Shown: positions 8,485-16,952 of the stretch, one piece after another
Numbering within the stretch: the stretch's first letter is position 1
How the letters are laid out: each line of letters starts with the position of its first letter
Origin: Pseudoneobacillus sp042683745
Lineage (GTDB): Bacteria; Bacillota; Bacilli; Bacillales; Cytobacillaceae
Assembly (NCBI RefSeq): GCF_042683745.1
Contig: NZ_JBHUJX010000023.1
Location: 1-64,000, forward strand
Direction of reading: 5' to 3'
Length of the DNA stretch: 64,000 nucleotides
Notes under the pieces: model-generated
Database searches by the model: none
What the model was told of the DNA's origin: nothing
Seen by the model: the letters and a program-made list of their open reading frames with translations, nothing else
Position numbers and translations under genes: made by a program

Positions 8485-8603
8485 ATATTCTTATTAAAAG
8501 ATATTATTAAGAAATTATGCAATTCACAAACTGTACAAACAGAATGTCATCGTTCTTACCGTCTGTGTTTCTAGTTCCCGAAACCTTCTTTCTCCCAAGG
8601 GAA

Positions 8604-9380
8604 TTATATATTATAAAACTTTTTTACGTTGTCATATAATTGAGCATAAACGTCATTCAAAGGAAGCATTTTTATGGTAGAGATCTCTGTGACAACATGA
8701 TGCAACATTTTTGGATGAGTCTTTTGATCTGCAAATATCCCTTCAAATGGCCATGGTCCATCCGTTTCTGCCATCATTAATTGTAACGGAAAGGTTCGGA
8801 CAACCTCTCTCGTTTCCTCTTCGTAAAGAATATCGGGGGTAAGAGAGACAAAATACCCATTTCGGATGAGCCGTTCCATCGTTTTGTTGTCCCCTTTAAA
8901 CCAATGAAAATGAGCATTTTTCATGTTGTGCTTTTCTAATAGATCACAAACAACTGGTGCGTCATCATAAACAGCATGTAAAATAACTGGTTTATTCAAT
9001 TTCTTGGCTAACATAATAAAGCTTTCCAAAACATCAACATAATGTTCGTATGGGAAAGGTGATGTTTTACCTTCCAACCTTAAATAATATGGAAGACCTA
9101 CTTCTCCAATAGCGACCATTTGATCTGAATGTTTTTCGATCCAAGCGAAATGCTCCATCAACTCAACCTCGGTTGGTAAAGGCTGTTCAGGATGAAAACC
9201 AAAAGCTGGATAAATAGTGGGATAAAGTTTAGCAATCTTTAAATTTTCTTGGCAAGAAGGTAAATCCATCGAGACATTTATTAGACCCTCCACATGATGA
9301 AGAGAGAGACTTTCCGCAATCCCTTCTCTATCCTTTTCCTTATATTTGTCAAAGTGAATATGAGCATCGAATACATTCAT
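8604..9380 (-). CDS. TatD-family metal-dependent hydrolase in the thiamine operon
   Basis: A 258-residue TIM-barrel hydrolase. The metal-binding start MNVFDAHIHFD (HxH), IGEVGLPYY (Glu ligand), ILHAVYD (His), HFHWFKG (His) and AETDGPWPFEG (Asp) follow TatD order. It is the last gene of the TPP-controlled operon, two bases after the ATPase gene. TatD relatives are nucleases, but this one travels with thiamine-precursor transport. A role in hydrolysing an imported pyrimidine precursor, analogous to YlmB/TenA salvage, is a reasonable inference and not shown by the sequence. Regulation is through the TPP riboswitch at 12420-12530. Confidence 0.8.
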   Translation of the reverse strand: MNVFDAHIHFDKYKEKDREGIAESLSLHHVEGLINVSMDLPSCQENLKIAKLYPTIYPAFGFHPEQPLPTEVELMEHFAWIEKHSDQMVAIGEVGLPYYLRLEGKTSPFPYEHYVDVLESFIMLAKKLNKPVILHAVYDDAPVVCDLLEKHNMKNAHFHWFKGDNKTMERLIRNGYFVSLTPDILYEEETREVVRTFPLQLMMAETDGPWPFEGIFADQKTHPKMLHHVVTEISTIKMLPLNDVYAQLYDNVKKFYNI

Positions 9381-9381
9381 T

Positions 9382-10125
9382 TTACCTACTACCTTTCAGT
9401 TCCTTGAAAATGTCCTTTTTCATCCGTTGAAAATGATCATCCATAAGTAAATCTTCGTTTCTTGGCCTCGGAAATATCACTTTGATTTCTTTGACTACTT
9501 TGGCTGGTCTTTCTGATAAAAGATAAATTCTGTCTGATAAAAACAAGGCTTCCTCAATGTTATGCGTAATAAATAGAATTGATTTTTTTTCCTTTTCCCA
9601 AATGGATAGTAACCATTTTTGCATATCGAGTCTCGTAAATTCATCTAAAGCTGAAAAAGGTTCATCCAAAAGCAATAATGATGCTGGACTAATCAGTGCG
9701 CGGATAAAGGCAACTCGCTGCTTCATGCCGCCAGACAGTTGATGTGGATACACATTTTCGTACTCTGCTAAACCTACTTTACTCAACCAGCTTTTGGCTT
9801 CCTCCCTATTCATTTTTTTATGTAATTCTTGACCTAAGACAACATTTTCTAATACACTTCTCCATGGCAAAAGAGAGTTTTGCTGGGGCATGTAGCTTAT
9901 ATGTCCCGTTTCACCTGTTATTTTTTTATCTCCTAGAAAAATGTCTCCTGATTCAGGATTCAATACCCCGCCAAGACATTGAAAAATAGTACTTTTCCCG
10001 CTTCCTGAAGGTCCTATGATGGAAACAAATTCACCTTGATTTACTTCTAACGAAATAGCATCCAGAACTTGACCCGTTTTGGCAAAAGATAATGAGATGT
10101 TCTCTGTTCTTATCACTGAATTCAT
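9382..10125 (-). CDS. thiZ: ABC transporter ATPase for thiamine precursor (ThiZ-like)
   Basis: A 247-residue cytoplasmic ATPase of the nitrate/taurine/thiamine-precursor importer class. It has Walker A IIGPSGSGKST (about residues 36-46), a Q-loop MPQQNSLLPW, signature LSGGMKQR, Walker B LLLLDEP and the H-loop ITHNIEEA. The start is ATG 10125 with AGAGGGAAC upstream, overlapping the permease stop by ATGA, so the two are translationally coupled. An in-frame ATG at 10149 lies inside the permease gene and is less likely. It should power uptake of an HMP-type or formylaminopyrimidine precursor together with ThiX and ThiY. Confidence 0.85.
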   Translation of the reverse strand: MNSVIRTENISLSFAKTGQVLDAISLEVNQGEFVSIIGPSGSGKSTIFQCLGGVLNPESGDIFLGDKKITGETGHISYMPQQNSLLPWRSVLENVVLGQELHKKMNREEAKSWLSKVGLAEYENVYPHQLSGGMKQRVAFIRALISPASLLLLDEPFSALDEFTRLDMQKWLLSIWEKEKKSILFITHNIEEALFLSDRIYLLSERPAKVVKEIKVIFPRPRNEDLLMDDHFQRMKKDIFKELKGSR

Positions 10126-10886
10126 TTTGTTCCCTCTTTTGGCATCCACTTTATCATTCTTTTTTCAATTAATTCAATTATAAGATAAAATGTAAGACTT
10201 AGTATGATGATGATAAAAATAGCAAGGAATACGCGATCTGTTCGAAATGAAGATGAAGATAAGGTCATATACACCCCTATCCCTTTTTCTGAACCTAACC
10301 ACTCTGAAATAACAGCACCCATCACACTATAGGTGGCCGATATTTTCAACCCAGAAAATATGGGTGGTAACGCGTTAGGAAACTCGATCTTCGTAAAAAT
10401 TTGCCAAGTAGTAGCTCCAGACATACGCATATAATGCATTAAATCATTAGGAACATTTTTAAAACCGTCTAGCGAAGCAATGGTGACTGGAAAAAAACAG
10501 ATAAGCGTTAAAATAATCATTTTTGGTAAATAGCCGAAGCCAAACCAAATAACTAGCAAAGGTGCTAACACGATAATCGGTATATTTTGCGACAATATTA
10601 AAAAGGGATAAAACATTTTTTTTACACTTGGAATCAAATGAAGAATAATAGCTAATAGGATTCCAAAAGAAGAACCTATGATTAATCCAACGAAAGATAA
10701 CCATGAAGTTGCCAATGCATCAGGTAGAAAAAGAGAATAATTTGTGATTGCTTCTGTAAAAATGATAGATGGTGAAGGTAGTAGCCATTTTGGTATTTGG
10801 CTATAGCGGGATATACATTCCCAAATGATGAAGAAAAGGACGAGGACCAATAATGGTCTCCATCCTTTTGCAAATAATTTGATCAT
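10122..10886 (-). CDS. thiX: ABC transporter permease for thiamine precursor (ThiX-like)
   Basis: A 254-residue membrane protein with about six hydrophobic segments, of the BPD_transp_1 fold. The EAA-type loop is visible around LDGFKNVPNDLMHYMRMSGA, followed by FPNALPPIFSGLKIS, as in SsuC/TauC/ThiX permeases. It probably dimerises in the cytoplasmic membrane with two ThiZ subunits. Its start overlaps the end of the small thiamine-binding protein gene by four bases. ThiX is chosen over SsuC because of the TPP riboswitch and the ThiY neighbour. Confidence 0.85.
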   Translation of the reverse strand: MIKLFAKGWRPLLVLVLFFIIWECISRYSQIPKWLLPSPSIIFTEAITNYSLFLPDALATSWLSFVGLIIGSSFGILLAIILHLIPSVKKMFYPFLILSQNIPIIVLAPLLVIWFGFGYLPKMIILTLICFFPVTIASLDGFKNVPNDLMHYMRMSGATTWQIFTKIEFPNALPPIFSGLKISATYSVMGAVISEWLGSEKGIGVYMTLSSSSFRTDRVFLAIFIIIILSLTFYLIIELIEKRMIKWMPKEGTK

Positions 10887-11176
10887 GGTCGATACTTCTC
10901 TGTTAAAGTATCCATGGTAATCCCTTCAGGTTGAAATAAAATTTTCACTTGAGAGATCACATTTCGACTACCTAGTTCTACCATTTTTTTATTCATCTTT
11001 TCTATGATACTTAACAATTCAGTTAAGTCACCCTCCATTGTTGTTTCTAGTGGGTGAACTTCGTATTTAACTCCAGCTTGATTGATGACTTCAATTGCTG
11101 CATCAACTAAAGCATATAACTCTTCACTGCTTTGTGCTTTCGGTATAATTTGTATACTCACTAATGCATTGGGCAT
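10883..11176 (-). CDS. MTH1187/YkoF-type thiamine-binding protein
   Basis: A 97-residue protein matching the MTH1187 family (DUF77): MPNALVSIQIIPK, an EVINQAGVKYEVHPLETTMEG centre and a VISQVKILFQ strand. The members I know form ferredoxin-like tetramers, and YkoF binds thiamine or hydroxymethylpyrimidine. No signal peptide is seen, so it should act in the cytoplasm as a carrier or sensor for the imported ligand. It lies between the binding-protein and permease genes, 15 bases after thiY and overlapping thiX. This placement inside an importer operon argues for a transport-linked job. Confidence 0.8.
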   Translation of the reverse strand: MPNALVSIQIIPKAQSSEELYALVDAAIEVINQAGVKYEVHPLETTMEGDLTELLSIIEKMNKKMVELGSRNVISQVKILFQPEGITMDTLTEKYRP

Positions 11177-11191
11177 CTTCTAAAGTCTCCT

Positions 11192-12190
11192 TTATTTAGG
11201 TAAGTATTCATTCGTAAAGGCTTTTTCAGCGTCTAATTCCTTATCAAGTAGTTCATTTTCAAACATCCAAGTACTATAGTTTTCCCATACTTCTAATTTT
11301 TGCTCTCCCCAACGCGCAGCATCATCTTGATATTTCGACGATAACCATTCTTGGCTTTTCTTAACAAGCTCTTGATCCAATTCAGGTACAGCCTTGATTA
11401 AAATATCTGCACTGTCCGCTGGGTGATCAATCGCGAAATTGTAACCTTCTGAAAGGGCAGCCATAAATTCTTTAACGGTTTTCTCATCATTTTTTATCAT
11501 ATCTTCATTCGTTGAAATAACAGGCGTATAATAATCGAGTTTATCAGAGTAGTCTGTTAAATAAACCATATTGATTGGTTCATTTCTTAATTCAGCTTCT
11601 ACCCCAGTCCAGCCATAAAAAATCCAAGCAAAATCGATATCACGTTTTACAGCAGTAAAGAAATCAGAGTCACCCATATTCACAATCTTTACTTTGTTCA
11701 CATCGGCATTTTCTGTATTCATAATCGATGTGATAACAGCCTTTTCAATTGGTGAACCCCAACCACCATAGGTTTTGCCAGCAAAATTTTTTGGTGAAAG
11801 GATGTTTTTCGTTTTTGGCGATGCAAAACCTGACGTATTATGCTGAATAACAGCTGCTAATGATACTAATGGGATTTCTTGAATTCTCGCTTGAGTAATC
11901 GCTTCTTGATAGCTCACACCAAATTGTGCTTTACCAGAAGCGACAAGTTGATCGGCTCCTGCGTCACCAGGCATGACAATCTCAACATCTAAGCCATGCT
12001 TTTTAAAATATCCTTTTTCCTTCGCTACATAAATCCCTGTATGATTCGTATTTGGTGTCCAATCAAGAACAATGGAAACCTTTTTCAAACTTTTATTCTC
12101 ACTTGCTTTGTTCTCTTTTTTACTTGAATTACATCCTACTAACCCAATTACCATTAGTAAGGATAAAAATAAAATGGAAATCTTTTTCAC
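11192..12190 (-). CDS. thiY: Substrate-binding lipoprotein of the thiamine-precursor importer (ThiY-like)
   Basis: A 332-residue lipoprotein with signal MKKISILFLSLLMVIGLVGC, lipidated at Cys20. The mature part is an NMT1/THI5-like binding protein: VSIVLDWTPNTNHTGIYVAKEKGYFKKHGLDVE near the start, then the GADQLVASGKAQFGVSY segment. These features mark the family that binds hydroxymethylpyrimidine or formylaminopyrimidine. It is the first gene after the TPP riboswitch. It should capture the ligand outside the membrane and pass it to ThiX. Confidence 0.88.
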   Translation of the reverse strand: MKKISILFLSLLMVIGLVGCNSSKKENKASENKSLKKVSIVLDWTPNTNHTGIYVAKEKGYFKKHGLDVEIVMPGDAGADQLVASGKAQFGVSYQEAITQARIQEIPLVSLAAVIQHNTSGFASPKTKNILSPKNFAGKTYGGWGSPIEKAVITSIMNTENADVNKVKIVNMGDSDFFTAVKRDIDFAWIFYGWTGVEAELRNEPINMVYLTDYSDKLDYYTPVISTNEDMIKNDEKTVKEFMAALSEGYNFAIDHPADSADILIKAVPELDQELVKKSQEWLSSKYQDDAARWGEQKLEVWENYSTWMFENELLDKELDAEKAFTNEYLPK

Positions 12191-12349
12191 AATTTTCCTC
12201 TCCTAAACAAAATGTTAGACAATGAAGGTGGAAAAGAAAGATGGGATAAAGTTAAAATGAAAGACTATTTTCGTCATTTTGTTTTTTTCGTGTCATTTAA
12301 CTTTAGTAATCTGAGTTGATTGTAACAACATCTATGTGAAAATAGCCAA

Positions 12350-12382
12350 ATAAAAAAACGCTCAGGGCATCCCAAGCGTTTG
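12350..12382 (-). terminator. Intrinsic terminator of the TPP riboswitch
   Basis: AAACGCT...AGCGTTT followed by seven T on the minus strand, between the TPP aptamer and thiY. It is the expected expression platform: TPP binding should favour this hairpin and switch the operon off. Confidence 0.8.
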
Positions 12383-12419
12383 TCATAATCCATAATAAAC
12401 GGTCAAACTTCGTCTATTA

Positions 12420-12530
12420 GAAAGATGTTCCCTACGCTGGTACTAACCAGATCAGGTTAAAGGGTCAGCATCTTTGGATACTTTCTCAGCCAGCACTACC
12501 GGCTCCCCTACATTCCCAATTCTCCAATTG
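12420..12530 (-). promoter_or_regulatory. TPP (thiamine pyrophosphate) riboswitch
   Basis: On the minus strand the conserved THI elements occur in order: GGGGAGCCGG, GGCTGAGAAAG, and then ACCTGATCTGGTTAGTACCAG followed by CGTAGGGA. CTGAGA and the ACCTGATCTGG...CGTAGGGA block are diagnostic. It precedes thiY-thiX-thiZ and supports the thiamine assignment of the whole operon. Confidence 0.95.
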
Positions 12531-12848
12531 TCTATTACACTATACAAAATAACTCCGTTTTCGTCTAGTGAATAAACAAAGTAATTTATTACAGGTTTTC
12601 ACTTAACTATCCCTCTAGTAATTTTGTCTTAAAAATCATCCCCATTTCGAATTGCCATAATATGTTCATCTTTTGTTAATGGAATCTGGCTTCTCCTTTT
12701 CATACAAGTCTCCACTCATTTATCTTCTTACTAATACTGTCTGATTATATCTATCTAGTGTTCAACTGGTTTTGGACATTTGTGTTGTATAGAAATATTT
12801 ACCCACTTTAATTGTGTAGATAAAACTTGATAGTAGTTCGTATCCACT
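12531..12848. other. Intergenic stretch left of the phage-like remnant
   Basis: It holds a 24-codon frame with a plausible ribosome binding site (next entry). Otherwise it is AT-rich sequence without a clear motif, and it should contain the promoter for the thiamine operon. Confidence 0.3.
12629..12703 (-). CDS. Possible 24-residue peptide
   Basis: ATG 12703 is preceded by GGAGACTTGT and opens a short basic/acidic peptide, MKRRSQIPLTKDEHIMAIRN plus GDDF. It may be the N-terminal relic of a larger gene. No family recognised. Confidence 0.25.
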   Translation of the reverse strand: MKRRSQIPLTKDEHIMAIRNGDDF

Positions 12849-13274
12849 TCACACAATTTTTTTATAATACCCCGCTACAACCGGAAAACTAACAAATTCC
12901 TTCCTCATCTCCCGTAACGAAATCACCTCATTCCCTCTAATAATCTCAAAATCTAGCGGATATTCATGACAATTCACTGGGGTTTGATGAAATGTTTCTT
13001 GATAGAATTGGATAGCATCTTGCTCGCTGACTGCAAAGATAAATATAAACTCCTTCCTACTTCTCCTCAGTGAGTAGATGTTTACCTTATGAATACCTAA
13101 TACATTGTTCTGAACCAATTCAGCTACTATCTGATGATCAGCTTGATATAAGTCTATTTTGGATATGTCATCATCTAATAAAATTTTCTCTTCCGCTAAT
13201 AAATGGTAAAGGTAATGAGCCAATGAGGAGTATTCATTGGTAAAACAATCTAAGTATACCTCTTTCACTAACAT
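12849..13274 (-). CDS. Phage-like hypothetical protein, intact paralogue of 8042-8272
   Basis: A 141-residue soluble protein. The N-terminal half is helical and acidic (HYLYHLLAEEKILLDDDIS). The C-terminal half carries EFIFIFAVSEQDAIQFYQETFH, then NCHEYPLDFEI and RGNEVISLREMR. The start has GAGG about nine bases upstream. It lies directly downstream of the DnaB/DnaD-like pair on the same strand, so it probably belongs to that replication module. I do not recognise the family. A shortened copy at 8042-8272 lies on the other side of the thiamine operon. Confidence 0.6.
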   Translation of the reverse strand: MLVKEVYLDCFTNEYSSLAHYLYHLLAEEKILLDDDISKIDLYQADHQIVAELVQNNVLGIHKVNIYSLRRSRKEFIFIFAVSEQDAIQFYQETFHQTPVNCHEYPLDFEIIRGNEVISLREMRKEFVSFPVVAGYYKKIV

Positions 13275-13337
13275 GGAATCATACCTCGATATCCGACTTA
13301 TTTTCGTAGACTTACTAATTAAAGCTTTAATGCAATT

Positions 13338-14603
13338 TTAACAAAGTGGTTGACTCTGTTCCTTTCGCTCCTCAATCCTCCCTGTGTTCAAATTATAATT
13401 GACTGCGACCTGCCCAACTGGACCATTTCGATTTTTCGAGACGATGATTTCAAGATAATGATTCTGGGTTTTCTTTTCATAATAAAATTCACGATATAAG
13501 AACAAAATGACATCAGCATCCTGTTCCACACTGCCCGATTCCCGAATATCAGACATCATCGGTCGTTTAATGGCCCTTGATTCCACCGATCGATTTAGCT
13601 GTGCTAGACAAATCAACGGGCAATTAAAATTCTTTGCCATCGTTTTTAGAGATCTGGATATTTCCGTAACTTGAGAATGAGAATTGCCTCCGTATGATTG
13701 ACTTGAATGTATGAGTGTCAAATAATCGATAAAAATAATGGGCTTCTTATATGGAAATTGATTCATCACTTTTCTCGTTTTCGCTCTCATTTCCGCAATT
13801 GTTTGTCCAGCCCCATCGAAAATTTGTATATTCGTTTCATTGAGATCACCAATCACATCCGACCATTTATTCTTTTGACTTTCAGTTAGCATTCTTTTTG
13901 GATCTCGCAATTTTCCACGGTTGAAGTCGCCTGTCGAAGCAATTAATCGCTTGGTTATCAGCTTCTCAGGCATTTCTAACGAAAATATAATTGGCATATA
14001 GCCTTCCCACCCCGCCAATTTAGCAAAATGAAGCATCACGTCTGTTTTTCCCATGGAAGGTCTTGCTGCAAGAATGGTCACTTCCCCATCCCGAAACCCT
14101 CCTGTCATATTGTCTAGCTTTTTGATACCTGTTGAGGCACTTTTCAATGTGAATTGATCTTCCCAGGGTGCTTCATATATAGCTGTCAATGCTTGTTGTA
14201 TCGATGTATGATCATCCATTTTCATCGTGTTAATTTTATCTAATTCGCCAATGACTTTTGCAATTTCCCAATCATTCATGGCAGCGCGCGTTAGGATGTT
14301 TCTCTTTTCACGCTCCTTCCACAGATCTAGTATTAGCTTCTCTACCCCTTCAAATTTCTCAACATCGGCATAGGATAACAGCTCCGAAAGGTAAGACATC
14401 CCACCAAATAACTCCAGGTCAGGTAAGGTGGTAAAGGTAATGAGATCCACATTTTTACCTGATTGGATTAACCCTGACATTCTTCTCATTAGCTGTTGAT
14501 GTCTTGTACTTTCTAGTTGTTCAGGTTGAATAACAGTATCCTTGAGCAAATACTCCGCTTTCATCAAGGTTCCTAAGAACACCTTTTCTACGATACTCAC
14601 CAA
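13338..14603 (-). CDS. DnaB-like replicative helicase, phage type
   Basis: A 421-residue RecA-fold 5'-3' DNA helicase. It has an N-terminal DnaB helical domain (VFLGTLMKAEYLLKDTVIQP, LITFTTLPDLELFGGMSYL), Walker A in AARPSMGKTD (about residue 180), Walker B in PIIFIDYLTLIH, and the late motif DIRESGSVEQDADVILFLYRE. The sequence PLICLAQLNRSVE is the DnaB H3 region. It overlaps the end of the DnaD-like gene by seven bases. Being a second helicase with a DnaD-type partner and a phage-like third gene, it is probably a prophage replication remnant and not the chromosomal dnaC. Confidence 0.85.
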   Translation of the reverse strand: MVSIVEKVFLGTLMKAEYLLKDTVIQPEQLESTRHQQLMRRMSGLIQSGKNVDLITFTTLPDLELFGGMSYLSELLSYADVEKFEGVEKLILDLWKEREKRNILTRAAMNDWEIAKVIGELDKINTMKMDDHTSIQQALTAIYEAPWEDQFTLKSASTGIKKLDNMTGGFRDGEVTILAARPSMGKTDVMLHFAKLAGWEGYMPIIFSLEMPEKLITKRLIASTGDFNRGKLRDPKRMLTESQKNKWSDVIGDLNETNIQIFDGAGQTIAEMRAKTRKVMNQFPYKKPIIFIDYLTLIHSSQSYGGNSHSQVTEISRSLKTMAKNFNCPLICLAQLNRSVESRAIKRPMMSDIRESGSVEQDADVILFLYREFYYEKKTQNHYLEIIVSKNRNGPVGQVAVNYNLNTGRIEERKEQSQPLC

Positions 14604-15530
14604 TCTTCACCTGCCGTTAGATCGAGTTCAAAGTCAGCTGGCATCTCACTTCCGCTAGAATTCGATTCGATTGATTGTTTATGCTTAGGCTTCTGATTTT
14701 TCTGATACGAATCAATTTCTTCCACGGTCAGTAAAGATTCATTTTCCCAGTTTTTCAGAATGCCAACCACATAGTTTAGTTTTCGTTTATTATTGGCACA
14801 CGCAATATTCATGGCTTTTAAAATCACTTGTTTCGGATGTAAAAAGCTAGAATCATCTAACCAGGCTAATAGCTGCTCTTTTGCATTCAAGTTCGAAAAA
14901 CCAAATCCATTATTGTCCCAAAACTTGATAATATCTATCACATCTTCTTTTTTGGGAGGATGAATGAATGGATTTTCTTTAATTGGGTGAAAAGCTTGTT
15001 GTTGTTTTTCATTATCATTTTCTAGTGTTGATTGCGGCAAAAATGGATCGTTAAGCTCTTCACCTTCAGGATCTACGTATAAATCATCGCGATCATGGTT
15101 TATCACTCCTTCTTGTTCACAAAAGGATTCAAATAAGCTCCTAATTTCCTCTTTTTGAATCGATTCCGAAATATATCGAATAAGTGAGGTATCCTCGACC
15201 TCTTTTAATTCGGAATAAACGCAATCCATGACAGGCTTTCCACCTTTTTGCAGGTTATACTTTCCCCAGTTTTTAATAGCGAGTTCTCTTGTTTCCGGAT
15301 TATAACGGATCAGCTTGAGATGATGGATAAATCGATTCAACACTTTCGATAGAATAACCCAAATCAAACGCCATTCTTTTCTTCGTAATTTGATAGATTC
15401 CAGTTTGAGTGGTATTTGAATTCGTCAGAAGATAAAGATAAAAATACTTATCTTCCGGAGTCATCTCCTCTAAAACCATTGGATTATTCCAAAAATCCGT
15501 TCGCACCATTCTATACTTTGCCATCCTCAA
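14597..15530 (-). pseudogene. DnaD-domain replication protein, frameshifted
   Basis: The N-terminal part opens at TTG 15530 with GAGAGGA upstream: MAKYRMVRTDFWNNPMVLEEM, then KYFYLYLLTNSNTTQTGIYQ. This is the winged-helix start typical of phage replisome organisers. The frame fails after DLGYSIESV (about 15325). The second phase continues LNRFIHHLKLIRYNPETREL, then IKNWGKYNLQKGGKPVMDCV, and later a DnaD C-terminal region (FWDNNGFGFSNLNAKEQLLAWLDD...NYVVGILKNWENESL). One base change in length joins both parts into a protein of about 310 residues. The partner helicase follows with a seven-base overlap. Confidence 0.75.
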
Positions 15531-16113
15531 ACACTGTCCTCTCTACTAATAAAATTCTTTCATAGTATATATAGGGAAATATAAGCAATGAGGTCAGTAT
15601 CGCTTTCAAATAATTGTGAAAAGTCTATGACAAAATGATTGATTGAAACTTCCTGTTAAACTTTAAAAAATGAATCGTATGAAATACTTTGTTCCCCCAA
15701 TACAAAAACACTCACAAACATTTAGAAAACAACATTTGAGAGTGTTTCGGAGCTATGGTATCCAACATAATATTATTTACATTCATCCGTTTGATGTATT
15801 TCTTTTCCTCGGATTTTTTCCAACTTCCTCTCGTCTTTTGGTTAAACTTTTTCCGTTCTCTGTTGCTTCTTCTTCCCGTTTTATCAAAAAGTTTTTTCAC
15901 CTTTTCCATTTTGCATTTTGTACAAATGAATTGATCACTATATGATTCTCTTTATTTGTATTAAACGCTTTTTGTAGTTGTTGTTTTTCTTTTTATTATC
16001 TTTTTCTTTTTTATTTTCTTTTTGTCCACGTATCGTAGAATGAAGCGTAATCGTATCACTAAATCTTTAGAAACTGCATTTTTTAGGTAAGTGATTGATC
16101 ACCCTGTATTTTT
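15531..16113. other. AT-rich stretch upstream of the DnaD-like gene
   Basis: The best minus-strand frame (15712-15909, 65 codons) encodes a very basic peptide (KKLFDKTGRRSNRERKKF...) but has no clear ribosome binding site, so I do not call it a gene. Its end overlaps an imperfect hairpin AACACTC...GAGTGTT (15706-15746) that could be a terminator. The rest is T-rich without motifs. Confidence 0.3.
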
Positions 16114-16161
16114 ATAAAAAAAGTACCTGTTCTTCTAAATCCAAAGAACAGGTACTTTCTA
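16114..16161 (-). terminator. Terminator of the ctaM/yozB gene
   Basis: AAAGTACCTGTTCTT pairs with AAGAACAGGTACTTT, with T-rich flank on the minus strand, five bases beyond the stop codon. Confidence 0.8.
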
Positions 16162-16165
16162 ATTT

Positions 16166-16699
16166 TTAATAGTATGGTGAAATCATTAAATAAACAATCA
16201 CTCCAGTTAAACTAACATATAACCATAAAGGCATGGTCCATCGCGCTATTTTTTTATGTCGTTCGTTTTCTAAATTCCAGGCTCTAGCAACGGATGTTAA
16301 CACCAATGGTACGATAACAGCTGCTAAGATTATGTGCGTGATTAAGATAAAGTAATACACGCCTGCCATCCATCCTGTCCCCCCGTAAGGTGTGGATTCG
16401 GATATAAAATGATATGTTACATAAGAGATAAGAAATAATGTTGTAGAAATAAATGCAGCGTAAATAAACCTGCGATGTACTTGAATATTTCTCTTTAAAA
16501 TGGCTAATAGTGCACCTACTAAGAATAAGAAAGTGAAACTATTAAAAATCGCATTCATCATAGGTAAAATTTTCACATCAAACGCTGTAAAATTTTCAAC
16601 CCCCGGTATCCCAGCTAATACTAAAACTAATAGATTCACAATAATCGATATCGTAATAATAGCTGGCTTGTAATTTCTTTTTATAACTTGTTGACTCAT
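16166..16699 (-). CDS. yozB: DUF420 membrane protein, CtaM/YozB-like cytochrome oxidase maturation factor
   Basis: A 177-residue protein with five hydrophobic segments. Conserved DUF420 features are visible: MNAIFNSFTFLFLVGA, RNIQVHRRFIYAAF, SYVTYHF, THIILAAVIVPLVL and HKKIARWTMPLWLYVS. The His residues in these helices are those proposed to matter for haem-copper oxidase assembly. DUF420 proteins (CtaM in Staphylococcus, YozB in Bacillus) are needed to mature haem-A oxidases. It stands alone with its own terminator. Confidence 0.85.
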   Translation of the reverse strand: MSQQVIKRNYKPAIITISIIVNLLVLVLAGIPGVENFTAFDVKILPMMNAIFNSFTFLFLVGALLAILKRNIQVHRRFIYAAFISTTLFLISYVTYHFISESTPYGGTGWMAGVYYFILITHIILAAVIVPLVLTSVARAWNLENERHKKIARWTMPLWLYVSLTGVIVYLMISPYY

Positions 16700-16952
16700 T
16701 TACATACATCCCTTCAAAAGTGTCCCATTCATTATACACCATCATTGAAAGGTTAGCTTCTCTCCACCATCCTCCCCATATGTACAAAATAGTCATTTTG
16801 TCTTTTAATGGCGCCTGACACCATACTCAATTATATTTTTACATCCGCTTTTTCAAATATTTTACATCTTTTAAAGGTTTAAGAATATCTTTAGCGAATT
16901 CTTAATAATGTAAAATTGGTGATACTTTTAATATAGAAAGGTAGCGATAAAT

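Noticed and set aside
8604..12190. Taurine/sulfonate (ssu) or nitrate importer
   Set aside because: The TPP riboswitch and THI5/NMT1-type binding protein show it is for a thiamine precursor.
15712..15945. Basic 65-codon frame and overlapping 91-codon frame
   Set aside because: Composition follows AT-rich DNA and there is no ribosome site; the end overlaps a hairpin.
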